From contig NZ_OCTU01000001.1 in assembly GCF_900232945.1 (NCBI RefSeq), positions 327,055 through 340,474 of the forward strand: a DNA stretch of 13,420 nt, read 5' to 3'. This document shows, one piece after another, positions 1-8,098 of this stretch. The stretch's first letter is position 1, and each line of letters begins with the position of its first letter. This stretch comes from Urinicoccus timonensis (GTDB taxonomy: Bacteria; Bacillota; Clostridia; Tissierellales; Peptoniphilaceae). The notes below the pieces were generated by a model that did not search any database, was not told the DNA's origin, and was given only the letters and a program-made list of their open reading frames with translations. Position numbers and translations under genes: made by a program.

Positions 1-549
1 TTCAAAAAAGAGTGCATACAGTTGTATAGGCAAGGGAAATGGCCTGATACACCTGATGGGACCAAAGAAGAAAACCTTCATGCTTCCATTAGAAAATGGT
101 TTAGATTAGAAGAACTTCATGGCCCAGAAATTTTAAACCATGGAAATAATATCCACTGGACACCAGATGAAAAATTAGAAATGGTGTCGAAAGTGCTGGC
201 TGGAAATTCAATAAAGGCAACTGCAATCGAAAATGGAATAAATGAAGGACAACTTTATTCATGGCTTAACAAGTATAAAAAGGATGGATATAATGGTCTT
301 GTGAATAAAAAGAAAGGCCGTAAATCTAAAAATACAACCATGAAAAAGAAAAATATCCATAAACCAAAAGAACTGAATGAATCCGAAAGAGAAGAACTCA
401 TAAGACTTAGAGCAGAAAATGAATATATGAAGGCTGAGAATGAAATAATAAAAAAAGAGATCGCCTTGAGAGAAGAACGTTACGCTGCGCAACTCAAGGC
501 GAAAAAGCAGCGATTGTCAAAGAACTCAAAGAAAAAGGATACAGACTAA
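1..549 (+). CDS. IS150-group transposase OrfA, 5'-truncated by the window edge
   Basis: OrfA is the DNA-binding part of the IS3-type transposase; it recognises the element ends and is fused to OrfB by frameshifting. The frame is open from base 1. The second copy at the right end shows that the true start is a GTG six codons upstream, with a good AAGGAGGG ribosome binding site, giving about 188 residues. An N-terminal helix-turn-helix region is followed by a second one (around WTPDEKLEMVSKVLAG and GQLYSWLNKYKKDG), then a Lys-rich linker and a charged C-terminal helix suited to a leucine-zipper-like coiled coil. The last 37 codons overlap the orfB frame. A TTG at 22 is in frame but has no role as a start. 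Confidence 0.88.
   Translation, partial: FKKECIQLYRQGKWPDTPDGTKEENLHASIRKWFRLEELHGPEILNHGNNIHWTPDEKLEMVSKVLAGNSIKATAIENGINEGQLYSWLNKYKKDGYNGLVNKKKGRKSKNTTMKKKNIHKPKELNESEREELIRLRAENEYMKAENEIIKKEIALREERYAAQLKAKKQRLSKNSKKKDTD
450..457 (+). other. Candidate -1 programmed frameshift site between orfA and orfB
   Basis: Seven A residues followed by G lie near the end of orfA. In the orfA frame they are read AAA AAA GAG, and slipping back one base enters the orfB frame, which is open from 444. IS3 elements commonly make the OrfAB fusion at A-rich slippery sites of this kind. Two further G-AAAAA-G runs, at 501-507 and 531-537, have the same phasing. The one at 501-507 would give the smoothest join to the conserved OrfB N-terminus, so which site is used is uncertain. 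Confidence 0.5.
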
Positions 550-1367
550 AGGATCTTTTAAGAGCCATTGATTTGCCGAGGTCAACATACTACTTTGAAC
601 TAAATAAAGTGGATAAAATAAAAGTTAAGAATCGTCCGATTGCAGATAAAATAGCCCAAATCTTTCACCTACACAAAGGAAGATATGGAGTGCGAAGAGT
701 CTATATGGAGTTAATAAATCAAGGCTATGTCATAAACCATAAAAAAGTACAAAGGATTATGCACGAACGAAAACTTTTTGGAAAGGGCTCTAAAGAAAAA
801 TACCACTCCTATCAGGGGAAAATAGGTAAAGTAGCAGATAATCTAATCAATAGAGACTTCAAAGCAGATAGACCTTTACAAAAATGGACCACGGATGTCT
901 CTGAATTTAAATTTTCTTGGGGTAAATGCTACATCTCTCCAATACTTGATATGTATACCAATGAGATTATCTCCTACGACTTATCCTTAAGTCCTAATTT
1001 AAAACAAATATCTACTATGTTAAGAAGAGCATTTAGAAAATTTCCAAAACTAAAGAACTTAATACTACATTCAGATCAAGGTTGGCAATACCAACATAAA
1101 TATTATGTCAATGAGCTTAAAAAACATGGGATAAAGCAATCCATGTCAAGAAAAGGGAATTGCTATGATAACTCCATTATGGAGACATTCTTTGGAAGGC
1201 TAAAAAATGAAATGTATTATGGTTATGAAAAGAGCTATCGCTCTTTTGACGAATTTTCGAGAGCAATAGAGGAGTATATAGATTATTACAATAACGAAAG
1301 AATTCAATCAAAAACAAAATGGATGCCACCTACAAAGTATAGGTTAGCATCCACTACAACGAATTAA
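513..1367 (+). CDS. IS150-group transposase OrfB (DDE integrase core)
   Basis: This is the catalytic half of the transposase, which cleaves and joins strands during copy-out/paste-in transposition. Counting from 513, the acidic triad is D128 (WTTDVSEF), D188 (LHSDQGWQY) and E224 (NCYDNSIMETFF), with 35 residues between the second D and the E: a DD(35)E catalytic core. An HTH_21-like segment (KGRYGVRRVYMEL) precedes it. Length (about 284 residues) and sequence resemble IS150 InsK from memory. The first ordinary start codon is TTG at 573, but the conserved N-terminus (VKELKEKGYRLKDLLRA) lies upstream of it. I therefore place the start at ATT 513, while expecting that most product is the frameshifted OrfAB fusion. 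No inactivating mutation is seen. Confidence 0.9.
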   Translation: MVKELKEKGYRLKDLLRAIDLPRSTYYFELNKVDKIKVKNRPIADKIAQIFHLHKGRYGVRRVYMELINQGYVINHKKVQRIMHERKLFGKGSKEKYHSYQGKIGKVADNLINRDFKADRPLQKWTTDVSEFKFSWGKCYISPILDMYTNEIISYDLSLSPNLKQISTMLRRAFRKFPKLKNLILHSDQGWQYQHKYYVNELKKHGIKQSMSRKGNCYDNSIMETFFGRLKNEMYYGYEKSYRSFDEFSRAIEEYIDYYNNERIQSKTKWMPPTKYRLASTTTN

Positions 1368-1377
1368 TTAAATATTG

Positions 1378-1402
1378 TGTCCAGTTTTATGGGTACACAT
1401 CA
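1378..1402 (-). repeat. IS right terminal inverted repeat (IRR)
   Basis: The reverse complement begins TGATGTGTACCC and ends ACTGGACA. It matches the left end at 13286-13310 at 19 of 25 positions. The core 20 bases (1378-1397) match at 15 of 20, with the mismatches clustered in the middle. No convincing 3-4 base target duplication is seen when the base triplets outside the two ends are compared. Confidence 0.8.
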
Positions 1403-1419
1403 TTCCCGACAGGTTTTTT
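1403..1419 (-). terminator. Probable half of a rho-independent terminator, split by the IS
   Basis: Just beyond the stop codon of the SLH gene, the minus strand reads AAAAAACCTGTCGGGAA and then meets the IS end. An A-run followed by a GC-rich arm is what the first half of a bidirectional terminator looks like. The complementary second arm is absent, as if the IS sits in the loop. This is inference from one half only; an uninterrupted homologous locus would show whether the other arm existed. Confidence 0.4.
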
Positions 1420-1423
1420 AGTC

Positions 1424-3559
1424 TTATTGGTTTAAAAGACGGGTCCAGTCTTCAAAAGTCCGATCCATGGCATCCTTACCACTTCTTCGAACCAATTCAT
1501 GGCTGTTGGTGGCTTCCACCAATTCGTAATAGCACCAGGACTTGATGTCCAGGTCAGTAAACTTCTTAATAGACCCTTCAAAGCCTTGGATGGCCACATC
1601 GTCTGCCACCCGGTTAAAGACCCGGTTTAAGAAGGCTGCTGCTTCGGCCCGGCTCAAGAAGGCATCTGGTTTAAAGGTTCCGTCCTTATAGCCGGCAATC
1701 CGCTTGTTGCTATAAACTTGGTTGATTTCTTTTTCATACTTGTGACCAGCAATGTCCGTAAAGGGTGCCTTGCCTTCCCCGGCCTTGTCAATGGCTGCCA
1801 CCATCTTGATAAATTCAGCCCGGGTTACTGGTTGGTCGGGCCGTAAATTTCCCTTTTCATCCGTATCCAACATGCCGGCCCTTAGGGCTGCATTGATGTT
1901 ACCTAGGTACCAGGCCTTGTCCCTAAGGTCAGGATAGTCTGCCTTGGAGGTATCGGAAAGGTCTAACTTTCCAAGCCGGGTTACCATGGCTGCTGCTTCG
2001 GCCCGGGTTAGGGTTCCTTCTGGTCGAACCGTCTTGTCCACATAACCAAAGATATAGGCCAGGTGGTCTTCCCTGGGTCTGGTGTCTTTTTCTTCCTCTT
2101 CTGGAAGGACAAAGAAGCTAATTTTTGGAGCCATATTGGAGTCTGGTGTGGGGTTTGGTTTGGGTTCTTCTTTCTTGTAAACGTAGGATAATTTAAGGTC
2201 ATTCGCCTTACTTTCATCAATTTCCGCATCAGATTTTAGTGTAAATTTGAATTTCCCAGCTTGCTGTGTACCTAATGATGAAAGCATATATCCCTTAATA
2301 GATCCTGTTATAGTGATACTTTCTTTTCCTTCACTATCAGCAAGTTCTTTTGCTCTTGCATCTGTTATTCTGACGATATTTTGATTATCAATCCCATCAG
2401 CAGAGCCTAAAACTCTTAAGGTCATATTGGATAAAATTTCACTTGCTACAGTTCCTTGAGGTCCCTTTGGGATAGAATACTCTGGAATTCTTTCTCCTGT
2501 AAAACCACGATCCGTATTCTTATCATTTGGATCCCATTGCCTCAATATTACTCTGATGGTAATCTTTCTATAATTTTTATCCTTACCATCTGCAGCTTTA
2601 TACTTAGTATTAACACTGAATTTCGTTCTTGGATCACTGTTACTTACTGAAGCTTTATAGTCATCCAATCCATTCAATACATCTTTTGTTCCGTCCTCTT
2701 TAATACCAAAGGCATAAAGTGGTCTCCATGAGTAACTTTTAAATTCTAAGAATAATTGGTCTGGAACTACAAGTCCTTCATCTTCTCCAAAGTCCATGTT
2801 TAAGTCAACATGAGTATAGCCAGCAGCTTTGCCATCATCAGTTGAAAAGTCATTATTTTTAAATCTTTCTCCATAATCACGACTTAAAATTGGTAATATC
2901 TGATTACTTCCCGCTATATTTTTATATGCAAGCATGGCAGCTACCCAGTCCATCTCAAGCTCAGAGTTTAACACTACTTCGTTAATTGTCTTATCGTCAT
3001 CTGTTTTTTTGTACTTGTCAATGATGACACCATCAGCACTGTAGTTATCAGTACCCTTCAAAATATCATCAGCTTTTAAACTCTCATCAATCATTACCTT
3101 GTTAGCATTTATTCTATCTGTAATTTCAGTAGCTAATTGACCTGGAACTGCTAAAGCAAATGGACTTTTAGGCAATGGATCTCCATAAGGTTTATTTATT
3201 TCATAATAAACAGCATAAATTTTAGCATCTTTTGGTATAGAGCTTCCAAATACATCTGCAATTGTATCTTCAGGTGAGAACAATTTTGCACCGTCTGCTA
3301 ATACTCCATTAGCTACAGGAGCCTTATCAGACCAGCCTAAGAATTGCTTTGCTTTTCCTCTTAATAAACCACTGTTATACAATTCATAACCTATCTTATC
3401 TGTAAGTTCATAGTGTTTTGGCGTGTCTTCTTTTGTAGTTGATTCATTTACCCATTGACCAAAAAGTGTCACATTAGGTTCCCCCTCAGCAAATACCTGC
3501 CAGGGCATGACACCCAGCAGCATGACTGCTGCCAAAAAGATGCTTAATAGTCTTTTCAT
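1424..3559 (-). CDS. Secreted SLH-domain surface protein (InlB-like N-terminal region)
   Basis: This is a 711-residue exported protein probably held on the wall by SLH repeats, which in other Gram-positives bind pyruvylated secondary wall polymer. The start is ATG at 3559 with AAGGA upstream. Residues 1-24 form a signal peptide (MKRLLSIFLAAVMLLGVMPW, cleavage near VFA). Residues 26-125 resemble InlB B-repeat/Listeria-Bacteroides folds (TLFGQW, FLGWSDKA, IYAVYYE). Residues 130-455 match no family I recognise and may be the exposed functional part. A Pro-rich linker leads to three SLH repeats at about 500, 555 and 615 (AYIFGYVDKTVRPEGTLTR, LRPDQPVTRAEF, YKDGTFKPDAFLSR). A tail with ELVEATNSHELVRR follows and also occurs in the upstream adhesin. 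The gene lies 56 bases after the adhesin stop, probably in one transcript. GC content falls sharply in the middle. Confidence 0.88.
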   Translation of the reverse strand: MKRLLSIFLAAVMLLGVMPWQVFAEGEPNVTLFGQWVNESTTKEDTPKHYELTDKIGYELYNSGLLRGKAKQFLGWSDKAPVANGVLADGAKLFSPEDTIADVFGSSIPKDAKIYAVYYEINKPYGDPLPKSPFALAVPGQLATEITDRINANKVMIDESLKADDILKGTDNYSADGVIIDKYKKTDDDKTINEVVLNSELEMDWVAAMLAYKNIAGSNQILPILSRDYGERFKNNDFSTDDGKAAGYTHVDLNMDFGEDEGLVVPDQLFLEFKSYSWRPLYAFGIKEDGTKDVLNGLDDYKASVSNSDPRTKFSVNTKYKAADGKDKNYRKITIRVILRQWDPNDKNTDRGFTGERIPEYSIPKGPQGTVASEILSNMTLRVLGSADGIDNQNIVRITDARAKELADSEGKESITITGSIKGYMLSSLGTQQAGKFKFTLKSDAEIDESKANDLKLSYVYKKEEPKPNPTPDSNMAPKISFFVLPEEEEKDTRPREDHLAYIFGYVDKTVRPEGTLTRAEAAAMVTRLGKLDLSDTSKADYPDLRDKAWYLGNINAALRAGMLDTDEKGNLRPDQPVTRAEFIKMVAAIDKAGEGKAPFTDIAGHKYEKEINQVYSNKRIAGYKDGTFKPDAFLSRAEAAAFLNRVFNRVADDVAIQGFEGSIKKFTDLDIKSWCYYELVEATNSHELVRRSGKDAMDRTFEDWTRLLNQ

Positions 3560-3577
3560 ATTTTTTCCTTTCTTTTC

Positions 3578-3611
3578 AGGTCCCGGGCCGGGTTTCTCCG
3601 GCCTAGGTCCT
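3578..3611 (-). other. GC-rich hairpin between the adhesin and the second SLH gene
   Basis: On the minus strand two 14-base arms (AGGACCTAGGCCGG and CCGGCCCGGGACCT) flank a six-base loop, with three imperfect positions of which one can be a wobble. No T-run follows on the minus strand, so it is a poor intrinsic terminator. It more likely modulates read-through or protects the upstream message end. It occupies most of the 56-base gap just before the ribosome binding site of the downstream gene. Confidence 0.5.
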
Positions 3612-3615
3612 CTTT

Positions 3616-6600
3616 TTATTTCCTATATAGAAGGGGAAAGCGAAATTCTTCCCCGTTGAGACGGATCCAATTTTCTTCTTGTAAGGCCTTCCTAGTGTAG
3701 TCGTGGCCATGGGTTGCTTCCATAATGGGGAAGTAGGCCCAGTTGGCTTCGGTCAGGTCTTTAAAGTAGATCATGTCCTGGATATTTTTACGAACAAAGT
3801 CCTTGTCGGCATAGCGGTCCAGCATGATATTGGTAATGGACACGACTTCCGACCGGGTGATTTTTTGGTCGGGCTTAAAGGTCCCGTCGGGATAGCCCTT
3901 GACCCAACCCTTGGCTGCTGCTGAATTGATGGCTTCAAAGGCCCAGTGGCTAGACTTGACATCTTTAAAGCCCCGGTCTTGGCCACCCATCAGGCGGTCA
4001 AAGCGGGAGGCCATGGCGGCAAATTCTGCCCGGGTCACGGGCGCCTTGGGACGGAAGCTTCCGTCTTGGTAACCCTTGACCATGCCTTTTTCTGTCATAA
4101 AGCCAATGGCTTCGTAGGACCAATTTTTCTTGGACACATCGGAATAAGGCATTTGGTAGCTGCGACGGTCTCTGGGATAGTCTTTTAAGAGTCTTGCAAA
4201 CATGGCTGTCACTTCTTCCCGGGTCATATTGTCTTCGGGGCCGAAGTTGCCATCATCATAGCCAAACATGTAGGCCTTGTGGTCTTCCTTGTTTAAAAGT
4301 CCCTTGTCAGACACTGGTTCAGGCTCTGTTGGATAGGCCCAAAAAGTAATCTTTGGTGGCCCGTCCTTGACAATCTTTTTGTAGATGTGGTTGGTTACTT
4401 TATCCGATGGTTTTTCTGTTCTGATAAATTCATAGCCAGGAATGTCCTTGGGTTTTTGAGTTCCCTTGTCTGAGGGACTAATCTTCTTGCCCTCTTGGTC
4501 CAAGTAGTTGGTTGTGCTTTCTTGGACAGGGGGTTCTGGTTGTTCTTTTACCTTGTATACATAGATGACATGAAGGTCGCCTTCTATTACGGTTCCGTTT
4601 GCTGGTGCCGATCCCTCTTTCATTTTAGAGAATTCATAACCTTCAAATGATTTTTGTGTTGTCGTGTAGGATTCGCCTACCGGCGCATCTTTTTTTACAA
4701 CGCTTTCTGCTTCTATCTCTGTTCCATCTTCTTTTTCATATTTTACGAAGACATTCCCAGTTTTGGGTTTCGGTTGCTCTTTTACTTTGTAAACGTAAGT
4801 GACGTGGAGTTCGCCTTCTGCTACGGTTCCGTTTGCCGGTGCCGATCCGTCTTTCATTTTAGAGAATTCGTAACCTTCAAATGCTTTTTGTGTTGTTGTA
4901 TAGGATTCGCCTATCGGTGCATCTTTTTTTACAACACTTTTTGCTTCTAACTCTGTCCCGTCTTCTTTTTCATATTTTACATAGACGCTTCCTGTTTTGG
5001 GCTTCGGTTGCTCTTTTACTTTGTAAACGTAAGTGACGTGGAGTTCGCCTTCTGCTACGGTTCCGTTTGCCGGTGCCGATCCATCTTTCATTTTAGAGAA
5101 TTCGTAACCTTCAAATGCTTTTTGTGTTGTCGTGTAGGATTCGCCTATCGGTGCATCTTTTTTTACAACACTTTTTGCTTCTAACTCTGTCCCGTCTTCT
5201 TTTTCATATTTTACATAGACGCTTCCTGTTTTTACTTTTGTATTAGTAACTACAAATTGACTTACTTCCGCCACTTGATTTGCTATCATACTTTGAGGTG
5301 AATAACTTGTAGTAAATCCATCTATTGGTGTTTCTTCAACGCTATATGTCTTAGGAGTGAACTTTAAGTTCATATTCTTTTCTTTATTATTCTCGTATGA
5401 TTTTGTAAATACCGGAAGATCTTCAAATTGGCCATAGTAATTTTCCGCTTTTGTTAAAGTAAGAGTCTTTTCCTCATCTCCCCCCTTTAATGTTACAGTT
5501 ACATCAGTTTTTTCATTATCTTTAGCGTCTACCCATACTTTTAAAACCGGTATACTTACATTTTGAGACCAGCCAGCGTAAGTGTGGATAATATTTGGAG
5601 TAATTATTTGATCAGCCTCTTTTACATTGTTTTGGAAATTTACTCTTGAGAAATCAAATAATTTTTCTCTTAAATCATCCGGTATTTTTATATTTTGAAT
5701 TGAGTCATCAGTATCTCCGGCACTCGCGCCATCTTTCCAGAAATACCAACCCATAAAGCTACTTCCTTCTAATTCCGGATCGGTTACTTTGTATTCTTCT
5801 AATTGGCCTTCCCAAAATTTCGGATTCTTATAAACGTCGACCGTTTTTTCTTTTTTATCTTCTGTGCCGATTTTGCCCAGATTGCCATGATAAATTAGCT
5901 TAACTCTTTGACCAAGAACTACCTTTTTATTGTCTTTATCAAGGACAAAGTCCCATTCACCGGTGCTTTTGTCATCTGCATATGCAGCTCGTGGTTGGTT
6001 TGAATAGTGACTAGCGTCTTCTTTATTCGTTCTGCCTATATAATGCAAGAAATTTGCATCGGCTTTCGTCGCTTTATAGTCATCTTTTCCTTCTGCTATA
6101 ACATAGCCGACTTTTCTCTTTGCCTTTTCATTGCCTCCGGCAACTTCACTTATGGAGACATCTATTTCTTTTGTTAATGGTCCTGTTAAAAGTATTTTGG
6201 ATTGTCCGTCTAAAACTCTTACATCTTTGCCAGTTGTTATATTTGCCTTTGGTGTTATAGTTACATCTTTTTCAGCGTAGATATTTGTTCCGCCAAGTTC
6301 AAAGTTTTTGCCGTGGCTTGCATATTGTTGCCAAGCTGCTCCACCTACAAAGTTACCTGTGATTGTTGCATCGTCTATAGTTAAGTCGCCGTTATTATAG
6401 ATTTCTCCACCGAGTTTTGAACCGACACCACCTGTTAGTGATGATCCACCACTTATAGTTAATTTACCTTCGTTGTAAACGCCTCCACCATATGAAGATT
6501 TTGCATCTTTAATAGTGTCTTTTGACATAGTAACTGTGGCATCAGGAGCTACAAATACTCCTCCACCATATTGGCCTCCATAATAATATGTGCCGGGATT

Positions 6601-7845
6601 TGTAATTGTGTTTCCGCTCATAGTCACTGTTGATGGTGTGCTTTTACCTTTATGTGTTCCGATTGCAATCGCTCCACCAGTATCAGAAGCAGATGTATCT
6701 GTTATTGTATTGTTCGTAATAGTAACTGTTGCATTTGCGCCTTCTTCAACGCTTATAGCTCCACCAAAAGAAGCTATCGCCTTAAATTTATGTTCATCCA
6801 TTCCAGCACCTGTCATTTTATTACCATCAATAACATGAGCGCCAGTGCCAACTATATCTATAAAGCCGCCCGCGTGATATAATTTTGAGTCAGTGCATGT
6901 AAAAGTAGATCCTTTAACTTCACTAGTGCCGTTTTGGAAACAGAATACACCGCCACTGTATCCATAGCCATCGCCTTGATTAGCTATTGTAAAAGTAGAC
7001 TTATTTACTTTTACTGTGCTTCCCAGTGATCTTAAAAAGCCGCCGGTGTTAAATCCTTTTGCAATTTCAGCATTTACACCGGAAATTGTAGCTTTTACTT
7101 TGTCTCTCGTATGGATACATGCCCCTTGCGTCCCGGCATTACCGCCTTCAACATGGCCTTTATTATTCTTAAAGCTTGTTCCATTAACAGTTAAGCTACC
7201 ATTTTCTTGATAAATCGCCGCACCGTGGCCATATGCTTTTACTTCATTGTTTTCAAAGCTTCCGCCAGTGATGGTAATATCTGTCTCTTCGCTTCCAGAA
7301 TAAATGGCGCCACCATTTTTATCGCCCTTGCCAGCCGGAAGATCTTCTCTAGTTCCAGGTTTGTTGCCTGTGAATTCGGTATCTGTAGCTGTTAACGAGC
7401 CACCCCGTAAAAAGATTCCTCCTCCGGGGTTTTCCTCTGCCTGGTTACCTGGGAATCCATTTTGTATCTTCCCATTAGTTAAACTTATTATTCCTCCATT
7501 GGAATAGATCAGTCTCCCCTTTTGGTTTCCATCTAAAGTAATGTTTTTTAGGGTCAGGCTTACATCCTTGCCCACCTTAAACATTTGGTCCGAGGTAAAA
7601 CTATCCCCCAAGATTAGCTTGGATCCAGAAATAGTTACATTCTTTTGAATCTCTAGACTTTTTGTCACTGTGATATCCTGGCTTATGGTTATATTCTCCA
7701 CACCATCGGATATGGCTTTTTTTAGCCCATTAAAGTCACTGACACTGGTTGCCTGGGCAAAAACATTGGTCTTACCCAAGACCAGGACCAGGCCTAGGAC
7801 CACAAAAAAGATCCAGCTTGACCTGAATTTCATCCGCTTTTCCAT
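3616..7845 (-). CDS. Large multidomain surface adhesin: beta-helix, InlB-like, CnaB, three MucBP repeats, three SLH domains
   Basis: This is a 1409-residue exported adhesin-like protein. I place the start at ATG 7845, preceded by AAGGAG with a five-base spacer; the frame is open to a TTG at 7869 that lacks such a site. Residues 1-31 form a signal peptide. Residues 35-550 are Gly/Thr/Asn-rich with recurring GGAI and GGV turns typical of a right-handed parallel beta-helix. Residues 648-760 are InlB B-repeat-like (IYHGNLGK, FMGWYFW, TYAGWSQ). Residues 762-870 are CnaB-like, with Lys in VLKVWVDA, Glu in YSVEE and Asn in VVTNT able to form an isopeptide bond. Three 78-residue MucBP-like repeats span 872-1105, then a degenerate fourth. 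SLH repeats begin near 1190, 1240 and 1300, followed by the tail IMEATHGHDYTRK. A role in binding host mucin or matrix is inference. An elaborate repeat-bearing leader precedes it. Confidence 0.88.
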   Translation of the reverse strand: MEKRMKFRSSWIFFVVLGLVLVLGKTNVFAQATSVSDFNGLKKAISDGVENITISQDITVTKSLEIQKNVTISGSKLILGDSFTSDQMFKVGKDVSLTLKNITLDGNQKGRLIYSNGGIISLTNGKIQNGFPGNQAEENPGGGIFLRGGSLTATDTEFTGNKPGTREDLPAGKGDKNGGAIYSGSEETDITITGGSFENNEVKAYGHGAAIYQENGSLTVNGTSFKNNKGHVEGGNAGTQGACIHTRDKVKATISGVNAEIAKGFNTGGFLRSLGSTVKVNKSTFTIANQGDGYGYSGGVFCFQNGTSEVKGSTFTCTDSKLYHAGGFIDIVGTGAHVIDGNKMTGAGMDEHKFKAIASFGGAISVEEGANATVTITNNTITDTSASDTGGAIAIGTHKGKSTPSTVTMSGNTITNPGTYYYGGQYGGGVFVAPDATVTMSKDTIKDAKSSYGGGVYNEGKLTISGGSSLTGGVGSKLGGEIYNNGDLTIDDATITGNFVGGAAWQQYASHGKNFELGGTNIYAEKDVTITPKANITTGKDVRVLDGQSKILLTGPLTKEIDVSISEVAGGNEKAKRKVGYVIAEGKDDYKATKADANFLHYIGRTNKEDASHYSNQPRAAYADDKSTGEWDFVLDKDNKKVVLGQRVKLIYHGNLGKIGTEDKKEKTVDVYKNPKFWEGQLEEYKVTDPELEGSSFMGWYFWKDGASAGDTDDSIQNIKIPDDLREKLFDFSRVNFQNNVKEADQIITPNIIHTYAGWSQNVSIPVLKVWVDAKDNEKTDVTVTLKGGDEEKTLTLTKAENYYGQFEDLPVFTKSYENNKEKNMNLKFTPKTYSVEETPIDGFTTSYSPQSMIANQVAEVSQFVVTNTKVKTGSVYVKYEKEDGTELEAKSVVKKDAPIGESYTTTQKAFEGYEFSKMKDGSAPANGTVAEGELHVTYVYKVKEQPKPKTGSVYVKYEKEDGTELEAKSVVKKDAPIGESYTTTQKAFEGYEFSKMKDGSAPANGTVAEGELHVTYVYKVKEQPKPKTGNVFVKYEKEDGTEIEAESVVKKDAPVGESYTTTQKSFEGYEFSKMKEGSAPANGTVIEGDLHVIYVYKVKEQPEPPVQESTTNYLDQEGKKISPSDKGTQKPKDIPGYEFIRTEKPSDKVTNHIYKKIVKDGPPKITFWAYPTEPEPVSDKGLLNKEDHKAYMFGYDDGNFGPEDNMTREEVTAMFARLLKDYPRDRRSYQMPYSDVSKKNWSYEAIGFMTEKGMVKGYQDGSFRPKAPVTRAEFAAMASRFDRLMGGQDRGFKDVKSSHWAFEAINSAAAKGWVKGYPDGTFKPDQKITRSEVVSITNIMLDRYADKDFVRKNIQDMIYFKDLTEANWAYFPIMEATHGHDYTRKALQEENWIRLNGEEFRFPLLYRK
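4531..5232 (-). repeat. Three tandem 234-base repeats encoding MucBP-like domains
   Basis: The units are 4999-5232, 4765-4998 and 4531-4764, each exactly 234 bases (78 codons, starting KTGS or KTGN and ending KEQPKP or KEQPEP). By eye, the first two differ at three bases and encode identical protein. The third is more diverged (for example FVKYEKEDGTEIEAESV). The near identity points to recent duplication or gene conversion, so the copy number is probably variable between strains. It is also a place where short-read assembly can collapse or expand units. Confidence 0.9.
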
Positions 7846-7928
7846 TTTTTCTCCTTTCTTTTCCGCCAAAAAATGCTAGCTTCCTGCTTGCATAAACCGT
7901 ATGTTGATTTCCTCTCTGCTGGTTTCTC

Positions 7929-7986
7929 GCTTAAAATAAAAATAGGCAGGACAAACTATCGGAAAGATAGTTTATCTTGCCTATTT
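7929..7986 (-). terminator. Terminator-like hairpin in the adhesin leader, possible attenuator
   Basis: Arms of 21 bases (7966-7986 and 7940-7960) pair around the five-base interval 7961-7965. On the minus strand the arms run AAATAGGCAAGATAAACTATC and its partner, with one wobble and one mismatch. The hairpin is followed on the minus strand by a T-rich tract (TTTATTTTAAG overlapping the arm end), while the plus-strand side has no T-run. It lies about 95 bases before the adhesin start and downstream of the promoter. It could therefore attenuate the adhesin transcript, or simply end transcripts coming from the GNAT genes. Confidence 0.6.
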
Positions 7987-8006
7987 GAAAAGGTCCACCA
8001 CAATAA

Positions 8007-8064
<58 letters not shown>

Positions 8065-8068
8065 GAGG

Positions 8069-8098
8069 ATTGTATTGAAGGCATTCATGGCTTGTCAA
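8069..8098 (-). promoter_or_regulatory. Sigma-A-type promoter for the adhesin operon
   Basis: On the minus strand a perfect -35 TTGACA (8093-8098) is separated by 18 bases from -10 TACAAT (8069-8074), one base off consensus. AT-rich sequence upstream could act as an UP element. The start point should fall near 8062, inside the first repeat unit. Orientation and the lack of another gene place the adhesin at 7845 as the target, giving a leader of about 217 bases. Confidence 0.72.

Larger units (their letters stand above)
1..1402 (+). mobile_element. IS3-family (IS150-group) insertion sequence, left end cut off by the window
   Basis: The segment holds the two overlapping reading frames typical of IS3-family elements (orfA with helix-turn-helix features, orfB with a DDE integrase core), followed by a right terminal inverted repeat. 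The protein motifs fit the IS150 group. The missing left end can be read in the second copy at 13286-13420. The right boundary is either 1397 (end of the core repeat) or 1402, where the element ends in CA as IS3 elements do. I prefer 1402 because both ends then share TGAT just outside the core repeat. GC content is lower than in the neighbouring host genes. Confidence 0.9.

Noticed and set aside
4654..4950. Plus-strand open frame inside the MucBP repeats
   Set aside because: It is antisense to a strongly supported coding region, Phe/Cys-rich from reversed Lys/Glu codons, and repeats only because the real gene repeats.
7929..7986. MITE or small mobile element instead of a regulatory hairpin
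   Set aside because: The arms form one continuous stem with a five-base loop, no target duplication is seen, and no second copy occurs in the window. A hairpin in a leader is the simpler reading.
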